Source of the DNA: Calliopum simillimum
Taxonomy: Eukaryota > Arthropoda > Insecta > Diptera > Lauxaniidae
DNA: 64,000 bases
Direction: 5' to 3'
Assembly (NCBI GenBank): GCA_951812925.1
Contig: OX638369.1
Location: forward strand, 56,434,228-56,498,227
Part shown: in pieces, positions 1-11,850 of the stretch
Numbering within the stretch: position 1 is the first letter of the stretch
Layout of the letters: each line of letters opens with the position of its first letter
The notes under the pieces: model-generated
Database searches by the model: none
What the model saw: only the letters and a program-made list of their open reading frames with translations
What the model was told of the DNA's origin: nothing
Made by a program: the position numbers and the translations under genes

Positions 1-2942
1 AAAAAAAGTTAAGAGTAAATGGGAAAAAAATAGTTTTGCTAAAAAAAAAATTAATGAAAAGGTGTGTTAAAAAAAATTGTAGCTTATTCATCGTTCTCTG
101 AAGAAGCATCCAAGTCCGAGTCAGAATACGGGCAACTGAAGAAGCTACTAGTGGGATTGACGAATTTCAAGTATTGTGGCGTTGACAATCCTTTTTGTTT
201 TGTCACATCACTTTTCCTAATACTCTCATCAAGTGCAGCAAGTTAAACAAGTTAAACTTTGGCAAGTGGTAATGCTTTGAAACAGCAAGGATCGATTTCT
301 TATCAATTTTGACTGCTTTTAACATTTCCAACAAATCATCGGGATCTGGAGCTATATAATTAGTTTTTTCACGTATGTTCTCGCCATAATTACAGAAAAT
401 TATCAAAAAACTATTGAAATTAATGCACAACACTTATTTGGATCATGATATACTAGTATATGTATAACGATAAGTGGGCAATCCACTTTACCCCGACAAC
501 ACATTTTGCAAAAAATGTGAGCGTCATTATTTCACTCTATGAATCACACGAGAATCCTTTTGCGTTGCCAAAATGAAGACTTCAAAGAATAATTTTGGTG
601 TACTTACAATTGGTTTATCTCGTAAAAACAGTAAAATTATCGATTCCTAAAAATTTAAAAATGAAATTTCAAATTCACTTTAGAACTTAACAACATACCA
701 GAGAGCACAAATTACGTCTGCACACCATAAAGAATTCCTAAGTGTCACTACAAATACATGTCAGTAGCGCATGACAACTATATTTTGATAGTTTGCCTGG
801 ACTGGGACATTTCCCACTCTACCCCACTTCCCTTTTTACGCCACTTACCGTTAATTAAAAATGGTTCTGAAATGATTGAAAATCTAAGTCTAGAAATGTT
901 GGTGTGTTGTTATTACTATTGATTTTAATATCAAATTCCTGATTATTGAGTAAGGATATCCTGATTTTCACTTAAAATAAGTTGGCAACTTTAGTTATTC
1001 ATTTCTGGGATCTAAGACTGAAGCGATGGTAGGAAATCATGTTAACAAAACTATGGCCGTTAGTATTGACGCGCAAATTATTTTTTTTATTTTATTTAAT
1101 TTTGTTTTAAACCACACTGATTGAAGAGTTTAAAAGGAATAAGGAATCGTATGGACTATTTCAGTAGAATGAGGTCAGCTGTTTCGATGGACCATCTATC
1201 CTGCATTAACCTTTTGCACATAGGTTTCTAAGCAGATTCCCTCCAGCCAAAGCTTAAATAACTGAAAAACCGATGCAAACATTTTCTATATTGAAAACTA
1301 TTTTTATGTGAAACATTATTTTCTCATAACTTTTAGCTCTGTACCTTTGTAAAAAGTAATGAAAGACCACAACAACAAATATTAATGAAGCACATAAATG
1401 TCGTTAAACAAATGAAAGAGCCAGTTCAGAATAAATAGATAAATATGGAATACCAGAACACACCTTCAATTAAACACATGTCGGGCTGGCTGTCAGTGGT
1501 GATATGGGCTGTTACTATGATGAAGCGATTCATGGAACTTGCTTTCAATCACTAAACACAAGACAAGACGCATAATAACAATTCAATTAAGAATAAATAA
1601 ATATAAAAAACACAAATCAAAAAGACAATATTGTTTTATATATTGACATTTTTTGAGTTATGCGATAGAGCGAAGAAATTCCAAGAATCTGTAGCACATT
1701 GACATTTTTATGGATAGTGACAATGGGTGGGAAAATAAAAAATAAAATGGTGGAAACAATAAAAAACTCATAAATGATAATAAATAAGGCGAGAAAATGG
1801 AGCATATTTCCTATAACATATAGACAATTTTATGACGTTGAAAAGCAAAAGAAATCATCAGAAGTTGATTAGATAGCAAGGAGTTTACTGAAGGTGTGTG
1901 CTGAAATAAATGCGTGGGAAGTTGAAGCATTCACTCACTTGCTGACGAGAAAATTATACTGAATTGAAAAAAAAAAAAAAAAATGAATTCTTTTTTTGCC
2001 ACTTAAGTTATTTATGGATTTTTTTTTTTTTTTTATAGCCAAAGCATGGAAATTAAGTTATCAAGCCACAATGTTTGCTTGCAATGTGCTAAAAGTTTCT
2101 CGTAACGCTTATGGCTTTTTACTCCTTTTAATTACCCTCCACCAATCAGACAACTTAATAAAGAAACATGCACTCAAATAAAACTTTATGAATCAGCTAC
2201 AACAGATACAATATACTTCCTCAATATGTGGTGGGATATGTGTGGTAAGTGCTGGTGGATATTCGCATACGCGAGTCATCGTGTTGTTCGTAGCGCGTAA
2301 ACGTTAAATGTTATGACAAATTAGTAAATCAATAAATAAACGTCAAAAAGAGGGACACAGACCCATTAACGCCCAGCGCAGCACATCAGGCAACACACAA
2401 CCAACATCAACATCATGATGTCAATAAAGTTGTCTACATCTTTAGCCAGCCAGCCAACATTGTACGCGCATCATTATCCTTTTCGCCGATCCGAATTGTG
2501 TATGCGCAAAGTATAATCGGCCTTTATTACCCAAGAGAGCGCTATTGAAATTTAAATTTTAATTATAATTAAAATCAGCAACAACGGTGTTTGGCGCGCA
2601 ATTCAAATTAACGAAAAATCAACTAATTTCACTCAACTTAACACGAGAACAGTGTTTTTACATTAGGTACCGACAACTAAATGACTGAATGGTCATCGTG
2701 GTATGAAGCTTTGGCACAGTGGGCAGTGTAATTGCTTTCTTTGTAGTAACAACAAATTTTGAAAACCTTAGAAAATGGTGGTGAATGAAGAATGGAATAT
2801 TTTGAATACAAATTTTGGGGAAAAAGAAACTTTATTTCTCAACATAGTCAACTTTTTGTTCAATATATGTACTTTTCTCAGCGATGTTCCGAATAGCTTC
2901 GATACTCTCCACGTTGTCGAGAACTTATTTTAAATTAAATTA
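1..2942. other. AT-rich spacer, no gene seen
   Basis: I find no supportable gene here. Open frames are short and low-complexity. Poly-A/T runs occur near 1966-1983 and 2020-2036. Two short stretches, near 465-500 and 795-835, contain accc-rich motifs of the form GGGGTARAGTGG on the minus strand. They loosely resemble the ends of the transposon starting at 2943 and may be old fragments of related elements. That link is an inference from short matches. Confidence 0.5.
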
Positions 2943-3379
2943 TATAGGGGAGACTGGGGCACATTTGACACTAAATTTTCAAAGACCTGTATCTTTAAAA
3001 ATTATTACACGATCTTAGTACTCTTTATTATTTCTGAAACATTGATTATTTAAGATGAAAACCCATAAAAAAAAAATTTCAAAAAAACTGCATTAATACT
3101 CCTTTTATAAATTTTTTCAAAAAAAGTCATTTTGTCAAATGTGCCCCAGGTACGGGGCACATTTGACATTGCAAGGGGCACATTTGACACTCACAAAAAT
3201 AACACAGAAACATTAAACAAAACATTAATACATATATTTTTTTCATATAAATACAAATTATAAGTACCTACGTATGTACTAACGAAGACTTATTTCATAT
3301 ATAAATGTGAGAAGTCGATGTCAAATACGTATTTAGTGCGTGAATGTGTCAGGTAAACATCTTCGTTTCCGGTTTTATA

Positions 3380-3969
3380 CAGGGTTCTCCATCTTTTATG
3401 TCGGTATGTAAACATTGAATAACTTTGAGAAAAAACAACCGATTTCTATAAGTGATGTATTTTTATTCAGTTTGGTTCTATAAAATTTTTTTGGACTAGT
3501 TTTTGAAAACAATATCAATTAAGTGGCCACCTTTATTAGCAATTACAAAATGACTCCTTTTTTCTGCGTTTGCCATTACCTTTCCGAGCATCTCGGGTGT
3601 TATAGCGTCGATTTCAGCACGAATGTTTGCCTTGAGCTCGTCAATAGTTTGAGGCTGGTTGGCGTAAACCTTGCTTTTCAGATAACCCCACAAAAAGAAG
3701 TCCGGGGGGGGGAAACGACGAATAGTATTGTCAGATGGTGCCTTTTTGCCGCGATATTTTTTCCGATATCCACGTTGAGTTAACACAATGGAACGACTGT
3801 TTTCGATGTAAAGTGTCACTATTTCAGCGCGTTGTTTCGGTGTGAAGCGATCCATGGCAAAAATTGTACTAAATTGACGTTTCCAAAACATATCTGATGC
3901 AATCAATCGGTTGGTAAATGTGAAAGTTATTCAGCGTTTACATACCGACACAAAAGATGGAGCACCCTG
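3380..3969 (-). mobile_element. Internally deleted mariner-like element nested in the 2943-4985 transposon
   Basis: The ends are inverted repeats: CAGGGTTCTCCATCTTTTAT at 3380 and the complement of the right end reading CAGGGTGCTCCATCTTTTGT, followed on both sides by GTCGGTATGTAAAC. The element is flanked by TA dinucleotides at 3378-3379 and 3970-3971, the target duplication expected for Tc1/mariner elements. Its only coding content is the transposase remnant on the minus strand (3496-3855). It lies between the two ends of a different TIR transposon, so it inserted later than its host element. Confidence 0.8.
3496..3855 (-). pseudogene. Mariner-like transposase, DDE core deleted
   Basis: On the minus strand the ATG at 3855 opens a frame of about 120 residues. 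The N-terminus (MDRFTPKQRAEIVTLYIENS) and the following TIRRF resemble the helix-turn-helix region of a mariner-like transposase group common in insects. The frame then jumps directly to PPPDFFLWGYLKSKVY and a C-terminal tail. The PPDFFLWGY block is the segment around the third catalytic Asp of the family. The first two catalytic Asp residues and the sequence between them are missing, so this cannot encode an active enzyme. The frame stays open across the deletion junction. Family naming rests on remembered motif patterns, not on a search. Confidence 0.75.
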
Positions 3970-4999
3970 TAAAAACCCAACTTAATGGTGAAACTTTTCT
4001 CAAATAACTGATCTTGTATCACGTATAGCTAATTACTTCTACAATATCTCCCACATAAATAAATGGGTTTTTGGATTTTTCGCCAGATTTCCCAAGGACA
4101 TATATAAGTATAAAGTACAATTTCCAACAACACCCCTAATGAAAACATCAACATAAAATGTTTGTTAAGACCCAGTTTGATGGAAATTTCTTTGGTCTGG
4201 ATTTTGGGTAACACCAGCGCTTTCACATTATGGGGCTTACTTCCAATCAATTTGATAATTATTAAAAACTTCGCATAAATGATGATTTTTGTAATATGTT
4301 TACTTCGGGAATTCATCCATCCAGATTTTCAAATTAATATAAGTGGTAAGCATCTATAACTGGAAAGCATCTATTCAAAAATCTAAATCAAATGAGATGG
4401 ATTTTGTGTCGGAAGTCACGAGTTTCTATCTGGTTTCCGATGTTAGAAATAGCGTATTTAACTTTTTTTCATCGCCATCGCGTCTGTTTGTCTTCATTTT
4501 ATAATGGTATACCATATCTTTAAAAAGATAACACTAAAAAATCTTCTAAAATACACAAACATATGTCTGGACGAACGTCAAATGTGCCCCTTCGGCAAAA
4601 GTCAAATGTGCCCCAAAATCTCTTGAAAAATTAAAAATATTTTAAAATTAAAACTATTTGACCTTGATAAAAAACACTTTTATTCCATTAATTATAAAGG
4701 TTAGTGCTACCAAATTTTCATACTTACTTTAAAAAAAAAATACAACTTTATTTGCAAAACCCTTACGAACAAGATGTCGAAAATAAGAAAAAAATACACA
4801 AAAAGTTAAAAAAGCGTATTAGCGCGGGAGGAGTTGAAAGAGAACTGCCAAAGTTCATTACGTTTTTTCCACTTTAATAAGTTATGTTTCTGCATTTCAG
4901 GTTTTTGGTTCGAAAGGCGTGTTCACACCGAAAATGGCAAAGTCAAATGTGCCCCGGTGTCAAATGTACCCCAGCTTACCCTATAACCCCATTTTTTTG

Positions 5000-5270
5000 C
5001 TTTTGTATATGGATTGTCTTTCGAGCAAAAACTACTAAACAAAACTATTTTTAAAATCTTTTGTTTACCATTTTTTGAAAAGGGGTCGAAAAACGGTACA
5101 CTTGAAAAAAAAAAACACAACAAACCAAAACAAAAATAGCCAGTTTCGATGTAGTATTTGCTGTTGAATTCGAATACGGACTTGGAGTTGCTCTATCACA
5201 TGTGGTTTTTGGGATATTCTAACCTATAAGTTCAAAAAAACAAATTTTGAGGATATAGCTCAAACCAAGA
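5000..5270. repeat. Dispersed repeat, copy 1 (relative near 32015-32170)
   Basis: This stretch shares a series of segments in the same order with 32015-32170. Shared parts include tttttgaaaaggg/ggt, cgaaaaacggtacactt, the cacaacaaaccaaa segment, aaaaatagc followed by tttcgatg, and a downstream catatggttt-type segment followed by gatattctaa. The copies are diverged by substitutions and small indels. No coding potential or terminal structure is visible, so the repeat class is unknown. Confidence 0.55.
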
Positions 5271-6150
5271 CGTAAAATGCTTAGAATCTTTCAAAGAACA
5301 GGTGTGAATTTTTTCAGAATTTTTGGAATTTTTTTTATTTATTATTTGTTTGACCTAGTTTTGAAAAATTATAAAATTTCTCAAAAAATTCTGAAAAAAT
5401 TCACATGTCGACGGCTTATATTCAATACCCTCTATCTACAATTTTCACGAAAATAAGTTTTTGAAGGTAAACTCTTCATTGAGTCAAATGTCATCTATGA
5501 TATTAATTCCAAACGAAAAATTTGCTTCCAGAGCTACTTTTTTGCACTTAAATAAAATCACTATCTACAGCAATCGATTTTGTGAAATGCAATATCCTCT
5601 ATCTACATATGAAATGTGAAGGATTTTTCATTTAATTATATTAATTGGGTGGCCGTTATACACAAAATCATAACGGACGGTCATCAATCGGCTCCAAATG
5701 CCGAAAATAAATTTTCCTGATATTTTCAGGCTTTTATGTTGACCCTTGCTGGCACTGCTGAGTCGTGATTGGCCCTTTAAGAAATGTGAGCGTCTGTCTG
5801 CTGAAGTTACGATAAGGGCCAAACAGATAATGCTAGACGCAAGAAAGTTGGTACAGATAACAACCATATTACTAGGCTGCCTGGGATTAAAAATGGACGT
5901 GATCGGTTAAACTTCATGCATCATGATCGGTTAAACTTTATGCATTAACCGATCACGCACAATCACAATCAGACAGCTTAGAGCATGTGATTCTTTTTGC
6001 ACTTTTTATTTTGCGGTTCACCGTTTATGAATTGTCGTAATTTGAAAATTAACATAATTGTACATATATACGCATCAAAAGAAACTTGGTATTAGTGCGG
6101 GATCCAGACGCAAAATATGCAAAATATGAGAACTGAAATCTGAGCTCAGA
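5271..6150. other. Non-coding spacer with short repeats
   Basis: No gene is supported. The motif ATAYCCTCTATCTACA occurs near 5431 and 5590, and variants reappear at about 8263, 8312 and, inverted, 8461. A short hairpin lies around 5900-5957, where GTGATCGGTTAA is followed by its complement TTAACCGATCAC. The stretch 5640-5870 has an open frame on the minus strand with no recognisable domain. Confidence 0.4.
5405..5452 (+). repeat. Repeat arm inverted at 8446-8492
   Basis: The segment reads gtcgacggcttatattcaat, then ACCCTCTATCTACA. The complement of 8446-8492 reads atcgagggcttatattcaat followed by ACACTCTATCTACA, so the two are inverted copies about 3 kb apart. They may be the ends of one larger element or two independent copies of a short dispersed repeat. 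The sequence alone does not decide. Confidence 0.5.
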
Positions 6151-7360
6151 TTTTTATATGAAGAACCTCGAGTTGTGATGAGGCAAATCGCGGGCGCTCA
6201 TCTCGCCTCACACACCGCGTCTTACGTGTCGTCAAACTTTGGGTAAAACACGGATACTCACTCCTTCATCCCTTGCGACTACGCCATCTCGATTGGCCAA
6301 TTGACCCATTCTTCCAAACGAGTATTTATCCTGGTCTTGGTTGACAATAGCTGCCACCAGTTTGGTGCATTCGCGCAGGCAGGCGACAGCTTCCGGTCAA
6401 TGCAGACTCATCGACCACTAATTTTCGTGTGATTATCATCACATTTTTCCACTTAAATTTACTATTATTAAAGCATTCACTAATATTTCTAATGAATATG
6501 AAAACATGCGTATTTATTTGTAACATAGCTGTCAATTTCAGAAACCGAAGGAAACTCCGTGAGCTAACAACCACGCTGATGAACACACTAGGGGGAAACG
6601 GTTACCAAACGGTACGTAAATGCACAACGGTTGCACAACAGACCAAACAATCGACGAACCAACTAAGTTTACAAGCAACGAAATATCGTGGCAGAAGATA
6701 ATTCTAAACGTACCCCAACGAAGGTTACTTTTGAAACTCACGCAAGGGGGCGGCGGCCGCCATTTAACAGAAGCAATGAAGGTGTTTCCGTTCGGAGATA
6801 CTTTCTTTCTCTTGGTGGTCGCCGCATAGGTAATACGTGATCCGCGGTTATTTTAATCATCCCGCAACAATTAAGACTTTTAACAGCAAGGACGCTTCGG
6901 GATATGACTGGGACTTAAAATTAATAACAAATAGATGAATTTTATGGACAACTGACGGAGAGGCATGGTCGGTGATGCACTCCACGACGGACAGACAGAG
7001 ACACCTTAAAACCTCGCCCGCGGGTAGAGGAATTAGTATGTAAGAATTGTGATAATGAATTTAGATTATATTAAACTATATTTATTAGGTTAAGATTTTA
7101 ATTTAATGCTTTCTCTTGGTGGTCGCCGCATAGGTTAAAGGAATTAAAGTGGATTATAACGTTACAGAAAAGTTGTGTGTTATTGAATACAAATTTTGTA
7201 GTGAACCCTGGACGCCGACGGCTACACCCCGCCAAACGAAGAAAAGGTTCGTTACAAAGTTACTAGAAAGTAGATGTACCCAGGAGCAAGGGTGGTCCAC
7301 TATTTTTGTATACCAGTTTATGGTGGACTAGGATCTCCTTATTACATACATACGTATCCG
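6151..7360. repeat. Comparatively GC-rich segment with a 26-bp perfect direct repeat
   Basis: A 26-base string, beginning TTTCTCTTGGTGGTCGCCGC and ending ATAGGT, is present identically at 6806-6831 and 7110-7135. The segment is more GC-rich than its surroundings and has several short open frames on both strands, none recognisable. The duplicated string could be part of an old retroelement, but there is no LTR or protein evidence for that. Confidence 0.45.
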
Positions 7361-8138
7361 AACTAGGTTTTTTTCTATCATGTAAGGATCCTGAGTTATC
7401 TTTACTTACTTAGAAGTGCAAAAATCACTGTTTTGAGGTCTACTTAAAGCTATATAGCACAAACGACAAGTAGTAAAATTATTTTTTATCAAAAGAATCG
7501 GATAGTTAAAACTATCCTCAACAAACATATCGTCGGCTGAGTATTATTTTGCCGTAAACGCCACTTCGTTGAAAAAGCAAAAGCAGATAACTTGTGCTCG
7601 TCTCTACACAAGTTATGTGCTTTTGCTTTTTCAAAAAAGTGGCGTTTACTGCAAAATAATACTCAGCCGACGATATGTATGCATAACATTTTTCAATTGA
7701 GTCCCGACTTTCCGAGTTAAAAGCCTTTAAAAAAAGGATGTCTCTGTAACATACAAAGGTTTCTTTATCAACATATTTTATTATAAAAATTTCGAACTCT
7801 TGCCGACCAGTATGTGTTGGAAAGAATTATTTAATAAACCTACTAAATTATGAGCACAATATTTTCTTTGTTCATTCACTAAATCTAGAATGGAGCTGTC
7901 ATTTTTCATCCGATCGTGGTCCACAAGGACTTGAAATTTTTGTACTATATTTTTTTTATGGAAAGTCGGGAACTAATTGAAAAATGGTATGAGCACGGCT
8001 TGTTAAGGATAATTTTTGCTATCCAAATCCGTTGACAAAAAATAATCTTACAACTTGTTTAAGTTGATCTCAAAATGATTTTTGCACTTCTAAGAAAGGA
8101 TAGCTCAGGATCCTGACGTGATAGAGAAAACTAAGCTC
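7361..8138. mobile_element. Foldback element, about 0.78 kb
   Basis: The left arm (7361-7715) and right arm (7961-8138) are diverged inverted repeats. Matching blocks include TTCTATCA...AGGATCCTGAG near 7374-7400 with its complement near 8105-8126, TTAGAAGTGCAAAAATCA near 7409-7428 with its complement near 8073-8095, and CATTTTTCAATT...CCCGACTTTCC near 7687-7712 with its complement near 7962-7989. The left arm is longer only because the 7526-7677 hairpin is inserted in it; the right arm runs straight through the equivalent point. No coding sequence is seen. Confidence 0.65.
7526..7677. mobile_element. Near-perfect 152-bp hairpin (palindromic MITE-like insertion)
   Basis: The left arm begins CATATCGTCGGCTGAGTATT and continues for about 70 bases. 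The right arm is its reverse complement with about four mismatches. The loop is about ten bases centred near 7601. The hairpin interrupts the left arm of a foldback whose right arm lacks it, so it behaves as a separate, later insertion. Transcription would give a long double-stranded stem, a possible small-RNA source; that function is inference. Confidence 0.75.
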
Positions 8139-8445
8139 ATATTCAAGTTTGTCTGGCGGCTAACCTATATTGAATTTTCTTTTGTTAAAAAAACCATCTA
8201 TTTTTATAAATTTTAATAAACCATCAATAACAAATTCATAAAAAATTGGTTTTTATTATTGTGCAATAGGCTCTATCTGCTTGTTTGAACACGCACTTTA
8301 TATTATATTTGAATTGCAATATCCTTTATCTACTTTACTAGCGCGAATAACTAAAATTTTTAAAATCTTTTTATTTGTAGGATCTAGTGGCCCTTTTTAA
8401 TTAATATCGTAGTACTTTGTTTGATTAATACTATAAAAAATAGCG

Positions 8446-8492
8446 AATTGTGTTTTTGTAGATAGAGTGTATTGAATATAAGCCCTCGATGT
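8446..8492 (-). repeat. Inverted partner of 5405-5452
   Basis: The complement contains gggcttatattcaatacact followed by CTATCTACA. It matches 5405-5452 with few changes. See the partner entry for the two interpretations. Confidence 0.5.
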
Positions 8493-8499
8493 ATTTTTT

Positions 8500-9117
8500 T
8501 GGCAATATTGTTTTTAAGAGTCCTTCTAACTTCTGAGCTGGTTTTGGGATGATTCTAAATTTCGACCCTATCTAGTTTATGTAGGTATATAAAAAAATAA
8601 TATCTCAAATTTAACATCAATCATACATGGTTTTTTTTTAGCTAAAATATCATCATACACCAAAATTCTTATAATGGGTTTAAGTATTCTAAAAAATGAT
8701 TTATGAAAAATTTTACTAAGGAATGCCAAAGGCAGGCGATTCTGAAAGTATAAAATTACTAAGAGTATTAAAATTTAGTTATGACAGTCTTGCTGGAAAC
8801 GAGCGATGTGACCAACTGGTGCTCTCTCCAATATTATATTAAGCTTTAGAACCTATTGAAGTTTTTTGATGAGTCAATAATCAATGAACATTTACACGGC
8901 CTAAGTAGTCGAATATACAACGATTCCGAAATTTTTTGTTAACGAAAATTTCAAAAGATTCCCACTCCACAGTACTCACAATTCTCCATGTGTTATTGCG
9001 ACTCCATACGTCGTTCAAACTGTCCCGTCCAAACGTCTGACAATCCAAGCGATTGATAAAATGAAATGAAGTGGAATTAAAATGCAATCATAAAAATTCA
9101 TTTCATTTCACAAATGA
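8500..9117. other. AT-rich spacer with a dispersed 'ATAATGGGTTTAAGTATTCT' segment
   Basis: No gene is seen. The segment near 8672-8700 (ATAATGGGTTTAAGTATTCT and following A-rich bases) recurs near 24196-24225 and in weaker form near 23960 and 28730. It therefore belongs to a dispersed repeat family of unknown class. Confidence 0.45.
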
Positions 9118-9215
9118 AAACAATAACAGACAGACAGACAGACGGACGGACGGACAGACTGACTTTAAGATACAAATGAACAGATGATAGACGGACAGAC
9201 AGACAGACATACATC
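9118..9215 (+). repeat. Compound (GACA)n/(GACG)n microsatellite
   Basis: The stretch consists mostly of gaca and gacg tetranucleotides with short interruptions near 9160-9190. Open frames on both strands here are products of the repeat. Confidence 0.85.
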
Positions 9216-11282
9216 CAAACTTGTGGACAGTGGCGCGAAGGACAAACAACCAAAACAAGAACAAGTTGTCGTCAGCCCCAGCTGCCGCTTTTTGAATGGT
9301 AAAAAGATCATTCAGAAGTTGTGTCTTAGCAAATCTCAACGCCACCATATCCCATCAACATCATCAGCATCATCTGAACATCGTCGTCGTCGTCATCGTC
9401 ATCGTCAGCTTCATGTTATTTTCGTGTATAATGTGAACGTTATAAAGAAGCTTTAATGGAATCTCGCAATAAATTCAAATTTTATTACTACAAATACATG
9501 AGCAAACATTACACACACATGCATAAATACATAAACTCTTATGCACCGTTGTTTTTTGCTGATTTCTACTTTTTTTTATTTAGTTTTTTTATCTACTGGT
9601 ACTTTGTTGTCATTAATTTTCACATTTATGTGGAATGTGGCCACCGTAACTGCGCGTAGGTATATGTCTGTCTGTCCAATACGAAAGGCAATTCCAGTCT
9701 GGGGGTCGTCTTGGTTGTTTGTTTAGAAATGTTAATAAAATTAACAAAAATATGAACTGTGGAGATTTTGCTAAAGTTGGTGTATTGACAGATTTTTCCA
9801 ATATATCATGTAATTTATGTTGCTCCAAACTAAGAAACAAAAGCCATCAACATAAGACTCTAAACATTAAAATCATTTTAGTGTAACCAAGTCGCGTCAT
9901 AATATGAATATTCAATTGCCTAAATTATTTAAAATCAACAGACATATGTTTTCTTAACAAACATTCCAGTAGTAGGAGAAGCACCACTCTGCAAGTTATG
10001 AATAAGTAATTTATTAAAAGATGCGATATTAACAAAAGTTATAAACAAGAAACTCCAAATGAATTTGTCATAGTTTATAAAAAACTATATTAACAGATAT
10101 CAGTAGTAGAGACCACACAGCAGCTAAGGGAAAATTTCAAATTAAATTCCAAGGCTGTGTCCAAAATCATCAAATTGAAACAAGATATTAAGCTCAAAAT
10201 TTACGAGTAAAGTAATGAAACAGCTAATACAATAAAAAATAAAAATGTTGAACTATTAAAAACAAAAGAAAGAAAGCAAGAAAGATATAAAATATGAAGA
10301 AGTCAAAAGAAATTAATTTGTTATTGGAAAGAGATTAAATCTTCACAACTCATAAACGAAGAAATCAAATGGAACAACCAATTTGTAGGCAATAAAAAAT
10401 GGATTCTCTTCTCAAACATATTTTAAGCAAATTTGACATTTTTACTACTTTATTTAATTTAAGTTACGTTCTTAAGAATGCCCCATCTATCCTGTTTTAC
10501 GCGGCAGCTATCGGAAGCTGTCGTTTAGCAGCGGGTTAGATCATTAAAAATCGATATAGCACACATAAGTCTCATCACTGTTGGGTTTTGAATTTGTTTA
10601 TGTGGTAGTTTTTTATAAAATGTTACTGAAATCAAATTGGGCGAAATTAAATCGGTTTAATTTTCGTAGAGTCAGGCTGTCAGAATGCTACTGAGCGTTT
10701 GTTGCATTAAAAAAAAACTCTTTAAATTAAAAGTAAAAGTTGACTCAAAAATTTTTCTTTATAAATTAAAAGCTTAAAGTTTTTGCATTATATTCCAAAC
10801 AGGTAAATAAAAGTTTACAAAAATTTTAGTCACAAGAACTTTAATAAAAGACTTTTATTTTAAAGTTTTTTTCGAATTTAAATGAATTATTCTACTTTTG
10901 CCGAAAATAATGCATTTTTCTTCCTTCGTGAGTAGAATCACCCAAGTACCTACTAATTAAAGTTTTTTTCAAAAAGTTTTATTCAACTTTCATTTTTAAA
11001 AGCTTTTTAGGATTTTTCTTTACCATAGGCTTGTCAAATAACTGGCACATTGGATAAGTACCACTCCCATTGTTGATGATTGTACGGTTGATTGGACACT
11101 TAACAGATAACATCACACAAACCATTCAAACTATTACCTATTATGAAATTTGGTAGGTAGGTGCCATATGGTATTCCAAAACAATAATTGAAATGAAGAG
11201 GTAATTAGATAAATGCCTTTCCCACTTTATATTTTTGATGCAATTTAGTGGTACCATACACTTGTCAAAAACAGTAAAGCCT
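9216..11282. other. AT-rich spacer, no gene seen
   Basis: The frames at 9184-9840 are short, low in complexity (for example a CGTCGTCGTC-type run near 9382-9410) and show no recognisable domain. 9841-11282 is AT-rich with many stops in all frames. Nothing supports a functional feature. Confidence 0.45.
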
Positions 11283-11450
11283 TTGCGTTGGATAATCGTC
11301 CTGGAAGGCCTAAATTTCAAGATAAAGGCATAGAGTGCGTATTGACGGGATATTGTGCGGAGTCAAAAGCCTATCGACTTTACAATACCAAAACAAAGAA
11401 GTTTCAAAAAAGCCGTGATGTAAGGTTCTTCGAGGACCGGCTGAAGTTAT
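11283..11450 (+). pseudogene. Copia integrase C-terminal fragment
   Basis: Translation reads RPGRPKFQDKGIECVLTGY, then SKAYRLYNTKTKKFQKSRDV followed by RFFED. This is the pattern found after the copia integrase core (K-F-x-x-K-x-x-x-x-x-x-x-G-Y, x-S-K-x-Y-R-L-Y, x-S-R-D-V-x-F-x-E). Upstream catalytic residues of the integrase are absent from the window. The frame changes around 11450 and a further frame runs to a stop near 11525. Confidence 0.75.
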
Positions 11451-11699
11451 AAATAAAGCTCGTGGAGGAACAGAAGAAGCTGTTGTTGTTTTACCGATGG
11501 AAAATTTTACAGAAAATTGTGATTAAGAAAATATTGTGTCATCAACAAGTGACAATACTCTTGGTAATGATGGTATGGATCTCGAGACGTCATTACAGAC
11601 AAGAGAAGATAACATTAGATATATGACTCTTAGATCAGGAAGGAGAGTTTTTAATAACTTGATGGACACTGAGAATGGTGACGATAATCGACTCGATGA

Positions 11700-11850
11700 A
11701 TGCTGAGTATAACTCACTAATGTTAAATAATACATGGATTTTAACAGAGAAACCACTGAATGCTCCCATAGTGAAATGTAAATGGGTTTTCACTGTGTAA
11801 CGGGACAAGAATGGTCATATTGACCGATATAAGGTTGGTAGCTAAGTGTT
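11700..11850 (+). pseudogene. Copia reverse transcriptase, N-terminal piece
   Basis: The frame reads YNSLMLNNTWILTEKPLNAP, then IVKCKWVFTV, a stop at about 11798-11800 and RDKNGHIDRYK. This matches the copia RT opening (N-x-T-W-x-L, x-x-K-W-V-F-x-x-K, D-x-x-G-x-x-x-R-Y-K-A-R-L-V). The stop replaces the conserved Lys after the KWVF motif. After 11850 the match ends and non-coding sequence follows to about 12235. Confidence 0.75.

Larger units (their letters stand above)
2943..4985. mobile_element. TIR DNA transposon with subterminal GTCAAATGTGCCCC repeats, hosting a nested element
   Basis: The left end (2943-2971) and the reverse complement of the right end (4957-4985) agree over about 29 bases, with a few substitutions. 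Both read TATAGGG, then CTGGGGNACATTTGACAC after a variable spacer. The palindrome TATA at both ends could be a 4-bp target duplication or part of the TIR. The motif GTCAAATGTGCCCC or its complement recurs inside at about 3136-3150, 3155-3168, 3174-3190, 4578-4592, 4603-4616 and 4942-4955, all in the outer parts of the element. Such clustering is typical of transposase-binding subterminal repeats. No transposase for this element is visible, so it is non-autonomous. Without the nested 590-bp insertion it is about 1.45 kb. I cannot assign the superfamily. Confidence 0.7.

Noticed and set aside
9103..9456. Open frames on both strands near the GACA repeat
   Set aside because: Microsatellite products with no domain.
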